From Prevotella sp. (lineage in GTDB: Bacteria > Bacteroidota > Bacteroidia > Bacteroidales > Bacteroidaceae): DNA of 64,000 bases. A program made the position numbers and the translations under genes. The notes below the pieces were generated by a model that worked only from the letters and a program-made list of their open reading frames with translations, had not been told where the DNA came from and made no database searches. Positions within the stretch are counted from its first letter, which is position 1, and each line of letters opens with the position of its first letter. The DNA lies in NCBI GenBank assembly GCA_017470345.1, contig JAFUEP010000042.1, positions 124,001 through 188,000 of the forward strand, written 5' to 3'. This document shows, in pieces, positions 52,208 through 60,944 of this stretch.

Positions 52208-52966
52208 ATGAAAAGGAATTATGCTGTAATGATGGCAGTGACTGCGATGATGACGCTCGGATGCAGCCATAAGGATGCGACGGATGAAGTCAGAACGGCT
52301 GCGGCAACCGCGGTCCATGAGGGCGACTCAACCATCTACGGGCTGGCCTGCGACGGTTGCAACGACACAATCGTGGTGTACCTGCGCACGCCTTACACGG
52401 GCTCCGACCCTGACACGCTAAACATCCTCGAGGCATCGCGTCACCACCACGTCTTCGGGCGTGCGATGATCGGCGACCAGCTGGCCATCGTGCGCAATGC
52501 GAACGACACGACCGTGGCCGACCTGATGATCGTCACTGAGGATCTGAAGGCCGAATGGTGCTATCGTGTGCTGCCGACGCTGCGCGAGCGGGTGGATCTC
52601 GAGGGGGTGCGCACGGCTGCCCTGCCAGACTCTATCAAAGAGCTGCTGACGATAGAGCGCGAATATGGGTTCCACCTGAAGAACGAGGGGGTCGCGATGC
52701 CTATAGGCATGAGCTACCGCGCCGCCACGACTGACGAGGAAGAGGCTGTCGTCTATCCTAAGCTGACGCGCTACTTCGAATGGCATATCTATAATGGACG
52801 GCTGGTGCTGGAGGCTTCGAGAAGAGATTCGCTTCAGCAACGACAGATCATTGTCAGCGACACGGCCGACCTCATGATGCTGACGCCCGACACGCTCGTA
52901 CTGCGCTTCAACGATCGCGAACAAGGCTACTATAAGCGGCAGGCAGAAGCGAAGACTGAGGAGTGA
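52208..52966 (+). CDS. Lipoprotein of unknown function
   Basis: A 252-residue protein with a type II signal peptide (MKRNYAVMMAVTAMMTLGC, lipid Cys at 19). The mature part is a beta-rich domain with no motif I recognise; Asp/Thr-rich strands such as DDGCNDTIVVYLRT-like and RHHHVFGRAMIGDQLAIV occur. It probably belongs to a Bacteroidetes-only DUF family, which I cannot name with confidence. It stands alone with its own promoter and is convergent with queF. There is no sign of truncation. Confidence 0.7.
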   Translation: MKRNYAVMMAVTAMMTLGCSHKDATDEVRTAAATAVHEGDSTIYGLACDGCNDTIVVYLRTPYTGSDPDTLNILEASRHHHVFGRAMIGDQLAIVRNANDTTVADLMIVTEDLKAEWCYRVLPTLRERVDLEGVRTAALPDSIKELLTIEREYGFHLKNEGVAMPIGMSYRAATTDEEEAVVYPKLTRYFEWHIYNGRLVLEASRRDSLQQRQIIVSDTADLMMLTPDTLVLRFNDREQGYYKRQAEAKTEE

Positions 52967-52968
52967 CC

Positions 52969-53003
52969 CCACCCCTTCCCCCCAAAGGGGAGGTCGGGAG
53001 GGG
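52969..53003. repeat. C-rich/G-rich hairpin between convergent genes
   Basis: ACCCCACCCCTTCCCC is followed by GGGGAGGTCGGGAGGGG, a GC-rich foldback just after the lipoprotein stop and before the queF 3' end. It resembles the arms of the GC-rich palindromic family (7323-7410) but is shorter. It may terminate transcription in both directions. Confidence 0.55.
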
Positions 53004-53013
53004 ATATTTGTTG

Positions 53014-53478
53014 TCAGATGCACTGATGCTCCATGAGGCGGCGCTCGGCCATGGCCTCATACTTCGTCCCAGGGCGTCCGTAGTTGGCATAGGGATAGAT
53101 GGAGATGCCGCCTCGAGGCGTGAACAGTCCCGTCACCTCAAGATACTTGGGATCCATCAGTCGGACGAGGTCCTTCATGATCGTGTTGACGCAGTCCTCG
53201 TGGAAGTCGCCGTGGTTACGGAAGGAGAAGAGATAGAGCTTCAGGCTCTTCGACTCCACCATCCGCTCGTCGGGCATATAGAGAATCTTCAGTTCGGCAA
53301 AGTCTGGCTGCCCCGTGATGGGACAGAGCGTAGTGAACTCCGGGCAGTTGAACTGCACCCAATAGTCGTTGTCGCGATGACGGTTTTCGAAAGTCTCAAG
53401 CACCTCGGGGGCATAGTCCTGCGAATAGCGGGTGGGCTGGCCCAGTTGCTGCAAGCCTTCGTCTTTTCTTGTTTCCAT
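53014..53478 (-). CDS. queF: NADPH-dependent 7-cyano-7-deazaguanine reductase
   Basis: A 154-residue single-domain QueF that reduces preQ0 to preQ1 in queuosine synthesis. The nucleophilic Cys52 sits in [28 protein letters not shown] (75-88) is the substrate/NADPH motif, and the family tail [12 protein letters not shown] is present. The ATG at 53478 follows the antiporter gene by 31 bp; the longer frame would overlap that gene. The length fits the unimodular class. Confidence 0.95.
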   Translation of the reverse strand: METRKDEGLQQLGQPTRYSQDYAPEVLETFENRHRDNDYWVQFNCPEFTTLCPITGQPDFAELKILYMPDERMVESKSLKLYLFSFRNHGDFHEDCVNTIMKDLVRLMDPKYLEVTGLFTPRGGISIYPYANYGRPGTKYEAMAERRLMEHQCI

Positions 53479-53509
53479 AATTCTTAACCTACAAAAACTT
53501 GTGTTATTA

Positions 53510-54472
53510 TCACAGCTGGCTGATAAGCCACCCCAGATAGGCAACATAGAGAGCCGTCAGCACAGCACCTTCCCAGCGCGCTATGGTCAGCTTCGTGGCG
53601 GAGAAAAGCCACACCAACGCTATCGACATGAGCATCATCAGCAAGTCGACCATCGTGATGCCACCTATCTGCATAGGACTGATGAGGGCCGTCAGCCCCA
53701 GAATGAGCAGGATGTTGAAGACGTTAGAGCCAATGACGTTGCCTATGGCGATGGCCGACTGCCCCTTACGGGCTGCAACCACGCTCGTGGCGAGCTCAGG
53801 GAGCGACGTGCCGCCAGCCACGATTGTCAGACCTATCACACCCTGGCTAACGCCAAGCTGCTGAGCCACCTTCGTGGCGGCATCAACAAAGAGATTGGAT
53901 CCGACGACGAGACAGAGGAGTCCCAGCAAGACATAAGCCAGGCCGCGCCAGACGGGCATCTGACCGCCCTCCGCCTCCTGCTGCTCAGCAGCATGACTCT
54001 TGAGGGCCTGACGCAGAGCTACTGCCATGAAGAGTGCAAAGCCCATAAGCATGACGATGCCGTCGAGGCGCGAGATCATGTGCCCGCTGATAGACCAGCA
54101 CAGCATGCCGTCCATGCACAGCAGCAAGAGCAGCACGGAGGCTGCCACAGAGAAGGGGATGTCGCGGCTGACGGTGGAGCGGCTGATGACCATCGGAGCC
54201 ACCATGGCCGAGACGCCTACGATGAGCATGGCGTTCATCGTGTTAGAGCCCACCACATTGCCCACAGCCAGGTCGGGCGTGCCGTTGAGGGCAGAGACGA
54301 CGCTGACGAACAGTTCTGGCGCTGAGGTGCCAGCTGCCACAATGGTCAGTCCGATGATGATCTCTGGCACCTTCAGCCGGCGGGCCAGCGAGGCGGCCCC
54401 CTCTGTGAGACGATCGGCACCCCACAGCACGAGTGCAACGCCAACAACGATGAACAGAAACTGCAGCAGCAT
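53510..54472 (-). CDS. Ca2+/Na+ (CaCA-type) antiporter
   Basis: A 320-residue inner-membrane antiporter of the YrbG-like CaCA family. Ten hydrophobic segments surround two inverted alpha repeats: [15 protein letters not shown]...GNVVGSN and [17 protein letters not shown]...GNVIGSN. The Glu residues in the two repeats bind the cation. The ATG at 54472 is used; a GTG one codon upstream abuts the stop of the preceding gene. It lies between a BACON lipoprotein gene and queF, all on one strand. Confidence 0.92.
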   Translation of the reverse strand: MLLQFLFIVVGVALVLWGADRLTEGAASLARRLKVPEIIIGLTIVAAGTSAPELFVSVVSALNGTPDLAVGNVVGSNTMNAMLIVGVSAMVAPMVISRSTVSRDIPFSVAASVLLLLLCMDGMLCWSISGHMISRLDGIVMLMGFALFMAVALRQALKSHAAEQQEAEGGQMPVWRGLAYVLLGLLCLVVGSNLFVDAATKVAQQLGVSQGVIGLTIVAGGTSLPELATSVVAARKGQSAIAIGNVIGSNVFNILLILGLTALISPMQIGGITMVDLLMMLMSIALVWLFSATKLTIARWEGAVLTALYVAYLGWLISQL

Positions 54473-54475
54473 CAC

Positions 54476-55576
54476 TTAATACTCAAATGTGTAAACAATT
54501 GTTCCATTGCCGTTTACGACCGTCATACGGCTGACACTCTGGTCGCTGTTCAGTTCTGTCTCAATGGTGATGTCGTCCCTGGCACCACGCGCCCGACGGA
54601 CGATGCTCGTGTTGCGGCAATAGCGATAGAGCGAGAGCAACAGATAGGGATCGCACTCGTCGACGCCCAGCAACAGCTGGTTGACGTCGACAGACTGATG
54701 ACGGTTGTCCTTCTGAGCATACTCGAAGCCCAGCTTGCGCACCAGCTGCTGCCCCTTGAAGTAAGAGAGCGTGTCGGCATTGTGCAGGCTGTCAGCCGAC
54801 AGCGATGCGCCGCCGTTGGGGAAGAGATAGCGCACGCAGGTGTTGAGCTTGCTGTCAGCCCGCCGATGCTCGTAGTTGAAGGCAATATTGGCACTGATGG
54901 GAGTGTAGTTATAATAGAGCGAAGAGTACATGACGGTGTCAGTCGTGGAGCGCAGGACGATGGGCTGATAGTCATTGAGATAGTAGGAACGCATCTCACG
55001 TCCGTCCTGCGTGACGTTCACCATGCTGTCGCGGTCGTTGTAGCTCAGGGTGAGGCGGCAGAGCGAGGCGCCGTCCTTGTCGATCCGGAGCGACGTGGGA
55101 CGATGCAGTCCGTCGTATGCAATGTCGATTCTCGAACCGTCGGAGCCAATGATGGCCTTCACGTCGGCCGCATTGCCCAGCGAGCCGTCGCCACGCGTGG
55201 CATACTGCCAGAAGCCGAACGCCGCGTTGGCATCGCCGGGATGCGACGTGTCGTCGATGCGGAAGAGGGCGCTGCGGCTCTCGCCCGTCGTGTTCTGCGT
55301 CATCTCACAACGGATGCCATAGATGCGCTCTCCCTCACCCGTGGTGAGCGGCAGGGTTACCCAAGAATTGTTGTAACCGCCGTAATTGCTGATCTTCCAG
55401 TTGCCATAGCTGAACAACACGACAGAATCTGCAACGTTGTTGGCATAAAGGAAGCTCACGCCGTTTGCTGGTTTCAGAAAAGAGAAGCCCGCACTGTAAG
55501 GATCATCATTACTCAGGCATGAGGCCGCAAGAACGGCTCCCAGGCCCATTGCCAAAATAGTCTTTATCGTTTTCAT
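54476..55576 (-). CDS. BACON-domain lipoprotein
   Basis: A 366-residue lipoprotein. The type II signal ends LAASC (lipid Cys about 20). Residues ~40-110 look like a BACON domain (SFLYANNVADSVVLFSYGNW ... ALFRIDD), often linked to carbohydrate or mucin binding in Bacteroidetes. The rest (about 120-366) has beta-strand repeats like DUF4595 proteins (YDGLHRPTSLRIDKDG); I am not certain of that family. The start at 55576 gives a complete signal peptide; the longer frame overlaps the S4-domain gene. It follows the S4 gene by 16 bp and abuts the antiporter. Function unknown. Confidence 0.72.
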   Translation of the reverse strand: MKTIKTILAMGLGAVLAASCLSNDDPYSAGFSFLKPANGVSFLYANNVADSVVLFSYGNWKISNYGGYNNSWVTLPLTTGEGERIYGIRCEMTQNTTGESRSALFRIDDTSHPGDANAAFGFWQYATRGDGSLGNAADVKAIIGSDGSRIDIAYDGLHRPTSLRIDKDGASLCRLTLSYNDRDSMVNVTQDGREMRSYYLNDYQPIVLRSTTDTVMYSSLYYNYTPISANIAFNYEHRRADSKLNTCVRYLFPNGGASLSADSLHNADTLSYFKGQQLVRKLGFEYAQKDNRHQSVDVNQLLLGVDECDPYLLLSLYRYCRNTSIVRRARGARDDITIETELNSDQSVSRMTVVNGNGTIVYTFEY

Positions 55577-55592
55577 GTCCTTTGTGAATATA

Positions 55593-56012
55593 TTAGTCGT
55601 CATCATCGTCCCACGAGTCGAAGTCGAAGCCCTCAAAGTCAGTGAAGGCGTCCATGGCGCGGCGGTCCTTCTTCGTGGGGCGTCCTGTGCCACGCGCGCG
55701 GTCGACGAATCCGCTGATGCGGTTCATCTCGAGCAGGTCATACTGATCCTGGGGCGTGACGTTCTCATAAATCTCGGGCAGGAGCTTGGCCCCCACGCGC
55801 TGCTCAATGGTCCGCAGGATGCGGAAGGAATAGGTCACGGGCGGCTTGCGCACGCTGACCGTGTCGCCTTCCTTGACCATGCGCGAGGGCTTCACGTTGA
55901 CACCGTTGACCCCCACCCTGCCGTTCTTGCAGGCATCGGCAGCGATGGTGCGCGTCTTGAAGATGCGGGCCGCCCAGAGCCACTTGTCGATACGGGCTTC
56001 ATTCGTCGTCAT
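55593..56012 (-). CDS. S4-domain RNA-binding protein (Hsp15-like)
   Basis: A 139-residue protein with an S4 RNA-binding domain at the N-terminus (about 7-70; RIDKWLWAARIFKTRTIAADACKN in part, then GRVGVNGVNVKPSRMV). It resembles Hsp15, which handles stalled 50S subunits carrying nascent chains. The C-terminal third is charged and ends in an acidic stretch DSWDDDDD. Its first 14 bp overlap the end of pth, so ribosome-rescue functions are coupled. The family call is good. Confidence 0.88.
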   Translation of the reverse strand: MTTNEARIDKWLWAARIFKTRTIAADACKNGRVGVNGVNVKPSRMVKEGDTVSVRKPPVTYSFRILRTIEQRVGAKLLPEIYENVTPQDQYDLLEMNRISGFVDRARGTGRPTKKDRRAMDAFTDFEGFDFDSWDDDDD

Positions 56013-56604
56013 GCGTAGGTTGCTTCTTGATTCGTCCTTTACCTAATTTATTATATTGGTTCATCGTGACGTCGATGCCGCTGAGCACGAAGCTGCGGAT
56101 GATGTCGACGCACAGGTCGAGGGAGGGCTGCAACAGGCGCAGCTCCTCGTCGGAATAGCGCCCCAAGACCCAGTCAATCTGACCGCCACGAGGGAAGTCG
56201 TTGCCCACGCCCATACGTAGCCGCGCATACTGCTGGCCGATGAGCTGCTGGATATGGCCCAGCCCGTTGTGGCCTCCGTTCGAACCGCTGGCCTTCAGGC
56301 GGAAATCGCCCAAGGGCAGAGCCACGTCGTCGCTGATGACGAGCAGCCGCTGCTGGTCGATGTTCTCCTTGTTGAGCCAGTAGCGCACGGCATTGCCACT
56401 CAGGTTCATATAGGTCGAAGGCTTCAGCAGGAACACCTTGCGGCCACGCACGGTGGTCTCGGCGACGAAACCATAGCGGCGGTCGTCAAAATGAATATTG
56501 GACGCTTTCGCGAAAGCGTCCAATACCATGAATCCCGTGTTGTGGCGGGTCAGGTCGTATTCTTCACCGACATTCCCCAATCCTACAATCAAGAATTTGT
56601 CCAT
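55999..56604 (-). CDS. pth: Peptidyl-tRNA hydrolase
   Basis: A 201-residue enzyme that frees tRNA from peptidyl-tRNA. The catalytic His21 lies in LTRHNTGF, Asn11 in GLGNVGEEY and Asn68-type residues in KPSTYMNLSG. The block ASGSNGGHNGLGHI is typical. It lies 13 bp after rplY and overlaps the S4 gene by 14 bp. The length is normal for the family. Confidence 0.96.
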   Translation of the reverse strand: MDKFLIVGLGNVGEEYDLTRHNTGFMVLDAFAKASNIHFDDRRYGFVAETTVRGRKVFLLKPSTYMNLSGNAVRYWLNKENIDQQRLLVISDDVALPLGDFRLKASGSNGGHNGLGHIQQLIGQQYARLRMGVGNDFPRGGQIDWVLGRYSDEELRLLQPSLDLCVDIIRSFVLSGIDVTMNQYNKLGKGRIKKQPTHDDE

Positions 56605-56617
56605 CTGTCAGAAGCGC

Positions 56618-57214
56618 TTATTCCTCTGCAGCAGCGGCAGCCGAACGTGAAGCACGCGTCTCCTTCACCGAGCAGACGACAACCTGAGCGGGAGTAGCGA
56701 GCTCCAGGCCCTCGTAATGCAGGTCGCCCACCTTGATGGCCTTACCCAGACCGAGGTTGGTGACGTCGATGTCGAGGATTTCAGGAATCTGCTTGTAGGG
56801 AGCCTTCACGTCGATCTTGCGGATCGAGAGGTTCAGCTTACCACCGTCGCGCACACCCTGAGCCAGGCCGTTCAGCTTGACAGGGATGCCAATGGTGATG
56901 GCCTTCGTGTCGTTCACCTCGAAGAAGTCGGCATGCAGCAGGGCATCCGTCGTGGGGTGGAACTGGAGCTCCTTGATGATAGCCTTGTGCTCGGCACCGT
57001 CGATGTTGAGGTTGACGACATAGACATGGGGCGTGTAGACCACCTTGCGGAGGTCAGCAGCGGAAACAGCGAACGAGAGAGCCTCGGGCAGACCGTTCTC
57101 ACCCTTCTTCTCACCATACAGATTGCAGGGCACGAGTCCCTCCTTGCGCATCAGCTTTGAAGCCTTCTTACCTGTGGTCTCGCGCTTCTGACCACTGACA
57201 TTGATTTCTTTCAT
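56618..57214 (-). CDS. rplY: 50S ribosomal protein L25 (Ctc type)
   Basis: A 198-residue ribosomal protein of the two-domain TL5/Ctc kind: an N-terminal 5S rRNA-binding domain (about 1-95, SGQKRETTGKKASKLMRKEG) and a C-terminal beta domain (about 96-185). An Ala/Glu tail ends AAAAEE. It is first in a run with pth, the S4 protein and the lipoprotein. The leader from the promoter at 57297-57304 is ~75 nt; no clear riboregulator is visible. Confidence 0.95.
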   Translation of the reverse strand: MKEINVSGQKRETTGKKASKLMRKEGLVPCNLYGEKKGENGLPEALSFAVSAADLRKVVYTPHVYVVNLNIDGAEHKAIIKELQFHPTTDALLHADFFEVNDTKAITIGIPVKLNGLAQGVRDGGKLNLSIRKIDVKAPYKQIPEILDIDVTNLGLGKAIKVGDLHYEGLELATPAQVVVCSVKETRASRSAAAAAEE

Positions 57215-57296
57215 AACAGTTGTGTTACTCTAAATTAAGTTGGTTTATAAATGATTATTTGCTCACTTAATTCGCCATCACACGAAAAAAGCGGTG

Positions 57297-57304
57297 CAAA
57301 GGTA
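57297..57304 (-). promoter_or_regulatory. rplY operon promoter -7 box
   Basis: TACCTTTG on the minus strand, 83 bp before the rplY ATG, divergent from nusB. Confidence 0.65.
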
Positions 57305-57388
57305 CGACTTTTAATTGAAAAAAGAAAGATAATCGAAGAAAAAATGCAAAAAGAATGTTTTTTTCTTGCGCGATAACAGAAAAATAGC

Positions 57389-57396
57389 TATATTTG
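57389..57396 (+). promoter_or_regulatory. nusB operon promoter -7 box
   Basis: TATATTTG, 27 bp before the nusB ATG at 57423. Confidence 0.65.
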
Positions 57397-57422
57397 CACT
57401 CGATAAAACATAACCACCAAGT

Positions 57423-58373
57423 ATGATTAACAGAGAAATCATCAGAATTAAGATTGTTCAGTTAACCTACGCGTACTATCAAAACGGTAACAAGAACATC
57501 GACTCAGCGGAGAAAGAACTGTTCTTCAGTCTCTCGAAGGCCTACGACCTCTACAATCAGCTGCTGATGCTCATCGTTGCTGTCACCCGCGAATCAAGGC
57601 GCCGTCTGGATGTCGTCCAGGCGAAAGCCCGCAGGGAAGGCACGCCCGAACCGTCGCGAAAGTTCGCAGACAACCGCTTTGCCTTGCAGCTGGAGAGCAA
57701 CAAGCAACTGGGCGAATTTATGGAAACGCAAAAACGGACATGGGCAGACGAGCCCGAGTTCGTCGGCCATCTGTTTGAACTTATCGAGCAGAGCCAGATC
57801 TACAAGGACTACATGGAAAGCGAGGACGACGACTACAACACCGACCGCGAGCTGTGGCGCCGCATCTATCGCACACTCATTCAGGAGAACGACGACCTCG
57901 ACCAACTGCTCGAGGAGCAAAGTCTCTACTGGAACGACGACAAGGAGGTCGTCGACACCTTCGTTCTGAAAACCATCAAGCGCTTCGACGAGAAGAACGG
58001 CGCCAAGCAGGAACTGCTGCCGGAGTACGACTCAGAAGAGGAGAAGGACTACGCGCGCAAGCTGTTCCGATCGACCATCCTCAATGCCGACGACTATCAG
58101 CGGCTCATGAGCGAGTCCTCGCGCAACTGGGACTTCTCGCGACTGGCCTACATGGACGTCATCATCATGCAGATAGCCATTGCCGAGATGATGACCTTTC
58201 CCACCATTCCCCTATCGGTGACCATCAACGAGTTTGTCGAGCTGGCCAAATACTACTCCACGCCACGCAGTGCAGGCTATATCAACGGCATGCTCGACGC
58301 CATCGCACGCCATTTGGTCAAGACGGGCCGCCTGATGAAGCACATCGAAGAACGTCAACCACAAGAAAACTAA
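57423..58373 (+). CDS. nusB: Transcription antitermination protein NusB (long Bacteroidetes form)
   Basis: A 316-residue protein. The NusB fold covers about 195-305 (ARKLFRSTILNADDYQRLM, DVIIMQIAIAEMMTFPTIPL, SVTINEFVELAKYYSTPRSA). An N-terminal helical part of ~190 residues, usual in Bacteroidetes NusB, precedes it. NusB binds boxA RNA with S10 in rRNA antitermination. First gene of a plus-strand run with yajC, ybbR, coaE and a DUF5606 gene. Confidence 0.92.
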   Translation: MINREIIRIKIVQLTYAYYQNGNKNIDSAEKELFFSLSKAYDLYNQLLMLIVAVTRESRRRLDVVQAKARREGTPEPSRKFADNRFALQLESNKQLGEFMETQKRTWADEPEFVGHLFELIEQSQIYKDYMESEDDDYNTDRELWRRIYRTLIQENDDLDQLLEEQSLYWNDDKEVVDTFVLKTIKRFDEKNGAKQELLPEYDSEEEKDYARKLFRSTILNADDYQRLMSESSRNWDFSRLAYMDVIIMQIAIAEMMTFPTIPLSVTINEFVELAKYYSTPRSAGYINGMLDAIARHLVKTGRLMKHIEERQPQEN

Positions 58374-58389
58374 CAATAATTAAGGTATT

Positions 58390-58707
58390 ATGACAACAAT
58401 GTTTTTAGCAGCCCAGGCTGCACAGGGCGGAAGCATGATGAGCTTCTGGGTGATGATTATCCTCATGTTCGCCATCATGTACTTCTTCATGATCCGTCCA
58501 CAGCAGAAGAAGCAGAAAGAGATCCAGAAGTTCCAGAACGAACTGACCGAAGGCACACCCGTCGTCACGGGCGGCGGCATCTACGGCACAGTGAAGGCCA
58601 TCGACCTGGCCAAGAACACCGTCGACGTGAAGATTGCCCGCGACGTGGTCATCACCGTCGACCGCGGCTCCGTCTTCAAGGACATGGCCAACCAGCCCCT
58701 CAAGTAA
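58390..58707 (+). CDS. yajC: Preprotein translocase accessory subunit YajC
   Basis: A 105-residue inner-membrane protein. One hydrophobic helix (about 18-36, SFWVMIILMFAIMYFFMI) is followed by the family motif RPQQKKQKEIQKFQ and a small cytoplasmic domain (VVTGGGIYGTVKAID). It accompanies SecDF in protein export. Located 16 bp after nusB. Confidence 0.95.
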   Translation: MTTMFLAAQAAQGGSMMSFWVMIILMFAIMYFFMIRPQQKKQKEIQKFQNELTEGTPVVTGGGIYGTVKAIDLAKNTVDVKIARDVVITVDRGSVFKDMANQPLK

Positions 58708-58734
58708 GTCTCCCCCCACTACGCGCCGACGACG

Positions 58735-59721
58735 TTGACGACACGCAGGTTCTTTCAATCTGTCAGTAATTTCCTGTTCAGCCGGGCTAACAGGGAATTT
58801 CTGATTTTCCTTTTCTTCTTTGCCATTGCCGGCATCTTCTGGCTGTTGACCACGCTCAACGAGACGACGGAAGTGGAAGTGAAGATACAGGTGCGCTATG
58901 TCAATGTCCCCAAGAATGCTGTCATCACTTCGCCTGACGTCGACACGCTCCGAGTGTCGCTGGCCGACAAGGGCATCAACCTCCTGAGCTATCTCTACGG
59001 AGGGCAGCGCCATCAGGTCAGCGTCGATTTCCAGCGCTACGCCCACTCGGCCGGATCAGGCTCAGTCAGCCAGAGCGACCTGACCCGTCTTGTGAGCAAG
59101 GAGGTGCCCGCGTCGTCAAAAGTGAGCAGCATCAAGCCCGAGAAACTCGTGTTCTATTATAACTATGGTGAGCGAAAGAGTGTGCCGGTGCGACTGCGCG
59201 GACAGGTGACGCCCGAGAAGCTCTACTTCATCAGTGACACCATCGTCGAGCCGGACAGCGTGACTATCTACGCCTCGCGCCAGAAGCTCGACAGCATCAA
59301 CGCCGTCTACACAGAGCAGCTCAACTTCACTGAATGGCACGACACGCTCATCCTGAAGCCATACCTGCAGAAGCTCACAGGTGTCAAGATAATGCCTGAG
59401 CGGGTCTGCTTCACTTTCATCACCGACGTGCTGACTGAGGAAAGCATCGAGGGCATCCCCATCGTAGGCATCAACATGCCTGAGGGCAAGGTGCTGCGCA
59501 CATTTCCCGCCAAGGTCAAGGTGCGCTTCGTCACGGGCATGAAGCGCTATCAGCAGCTCTCGCCCGCCGACTTCCTCGTCGTGGCCGACTACGAAGAGTT
59601 CTCCAGGAGCCAGTCGCCCAAGTGCAACATCTACCTGCGGCGCTCGCCCAGCAACATATCACGAGCCAAACTCGACCTCCAGCAAGTCGACTATCTCATC
59701 GAAGAACGCTCGAAGCCATGA
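58735..59721 (+). CDS. YbbR-domain membrane protein (CdaR-like)
   Basis: A 328-residue protein with one N-terminal helix (about 23-42, FLIFLFFFAIAGIFWLL) and extracytoplasmic YbbR-like beta repeats (about 50-320). CdaR-type proteins modulate the diadenylate cyclase CdaA in other bacteria; cdaA is not in this window. The start is a TTG at 58735, with no better in-frame ATG before the helix. The stop overlaps the coaE ATG by 4 bp. Confidence 0.82.
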   Translation: MTTRRFFQSVSNFLFSRANREFLIFLFFFAIAGIFWLLTTLNETTEVEVKIQVRYVNVPKNAVITSPDVDTLRVSLADKGINLLSYLYGGQRHQVSVDFQRYAHSAGSGSVSQSDLTRLVSKEVPASSKVSSIKPEKLVFYYNYGERKSVPVRLRGQVTPEKLYFISDTIVEPDSVTIYASRQKLDSINAVYTEQLNFTEWHDTLILKPYLQKLTGVKIMPERVCFTFITDVLTEESIEGIPIVGINMPEGKVLRTFPAKVKVRFVTGMKRYQQLSPADFLVVADYEEFSRSQSPKCNIYLRRSPSNISRAKLDLQQVDYLIEERSKP

Positions 59722-60290
59722 AGACCGCTATCACAGGAGGTATCGGCAGCGGGAAGAGCTACGTCTGCCGTCTGCTCAACAAACAAGGCATCGACATCTA
59801 CGACTGCGACGCAGCCGCCAAACGGCTGATGCACTCATCAGCAAAGCTGCGCCGACAGTTGACACAACTCATCGGGCCAGAGACCTATCTGTCTGACGGC
59901 CGACTCAACAAGGCGGCCGTCGCCGCCTACCTGCTCAGCTCAGAAGATCATGCCAAGGCCGTCGACCGCATCGTCCATCCTGCCGTCGCGGCCGACTTCG
60001 AAGCCAGCGGCATGGAGTGGATGGAGTGCGCCATCCTCTATGAGTCAGGCTTCGACCGACTGGTCGATCGCGTCGTCGTCGTCACGGCGCCAGAGGAGGT
60101 GCGCCTCAGCCGCATCATGAAGCGCGACGGCATCACCCGCGACAAAGCCCTCGAATGGCTGTCGCGCCAATGGCCGCAGGAGGCCGTCAGGCGCCTCGCC
60201 GACGTGGAAATCGTCAACGACGGCGTGCGCTCACTCGACGACCAGATCGGCGCCCTGCTCCATCAGCATCACAACAGCAAAACCAATTAA
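59718..60290 (+). CDS. coaE: Dephospho-CoA kinase
   Basis: A 190-residue kinase for the last step of coenzyme A synthesis. The P-loop GGIGSGKS is at about 6-13. The blocks DCDAAAKRLM, VHPAVAADFE and DGITRDKALEWLSRQW are typical. The ATG at 59718 overlaps the ybbR stop (ATGA); the longer frame would run back into ybbR. The length is normal for the family. Confidence 0.95.
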   Translation: MKTAITGGIGSGKSYVCRLLNKQGIDIYDCDAAAKRLMHSSAKLRRQLTQLIGPETYLSDGRLNKAAVAAYLLSSEDHAKAVDRIVHPAVAADFEASGMEWMECAILYESGFDRLVDRVVVVTAPEEVRLSRIMKRDGITRDKALEWLSRQWPQEAVRRLADVEIVNDGVRSLDDQIGALLHQHHNSKTN

Positions 60291-60315
60291 ATCATCACAA
60301 ACAATAGAAAAGAAA

Positions 60316-60765
60316 ATGCAACAGACAATTTTAGCCATTGCCGGAAAGCCCGGACTCTACAAACTCGTTTCGCGCGGTAAGAACAACCTCATCGTCGAGT
60401 CGCTCGACGCCCAGCACCGCCGTCAGCCCGCCTTCGCCTCCGACCGCATCACGTCGCTGGCCGACATCGCCATGTTCACCGACACTGACGATGTGCCCCT
60501 GATGAACGTGCTCGAAAGCCTCAAGACCCTCGAGGAGGGCAAGAAGGCGAGCATCGACTACAAGAAGGCCGGCGGCGACGAGCTGCGCGAATACTTTGGC
60601 AAGGTGCTGCCTGACTTCGACCGCGACCGCGTCCACGTCAGCGACATCAAGAAGCTCCTGCAGTGGTATAACATCCTCATCGAGAACGGCATCACTGACT
60701 TCAAGGAGGAGATGAAGCCCACTGAAGGCGACAACATCGACGACCGCAAGGAAACGGCCGAATAA
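60316..60765 (+). CDS. DUF5606-type conserved protein
   Basis: A 149-residue cytoplasmic protein starting MQQTILAIAGKPGLYKLVSR. An N-terminal small beta domain (about 1-60: KNNLIVESLDAQHRRQPAF) precedes a helical part (YFGKVLPDFDRDRVHVSDIK) that ends in an acidic tail. It matches a conserved Bacteroidetes family (DUF5606) of unknown role, regularly found near coaE and ybbR. It is the last gene of the run, 25 bp after coaE. A repeat array follows. Confidence 0.8.
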   Translation: MQQTILAIAGKPGLYKLVSRGKNNLIVESLDAQHRRQPAFASDRITSLADIAMFTDTDDVPLMNVLESLKTLEEGKKASIDYKKAGGDELREYFGKVLPDFDRDRVHVSDIKKLLQWYNILIENGITDFKEEMKPTEGDNIDDRKETAE

Positions 60766-60793
60766 GCACGACAAGCCATCACATCACACAAAA

Positions 60794-60881
60794 CAAAGCG
60801 GTACTTCTTTGGTTATGAAGTACCGCTTTTCGTATGTCAAAGTACCGCTTCAAGGATGACGAAGCGGTACTTTTTTGTTGA
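60794..60881. repeat. Array of four 22-bp units forming hairpins
   Basis: Cores AGCGGTACTT, AGTACCGCTT, AGTACCGCTT and AGCGGTACTT start at 60797, 60819, 60841 and 60863, exactly 22 bp apart and arranged as an overall inverted repeat. Units 1 and 2 can pair over 13 bp (AAAGCGGTACTTC with GAAGTACCGCTTT). The array ends in a T-run. It lies between the convergent DUF5606 and outer-membrane receptor genes and probably terminates both. Confidence 0.92.
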
Positions 60882-60944
60882 CAGAAATTTCGGATGTATT
60901 TTAGAACCACGAATTTCTCGAATAATCCTTTCTAATTATTGAGT

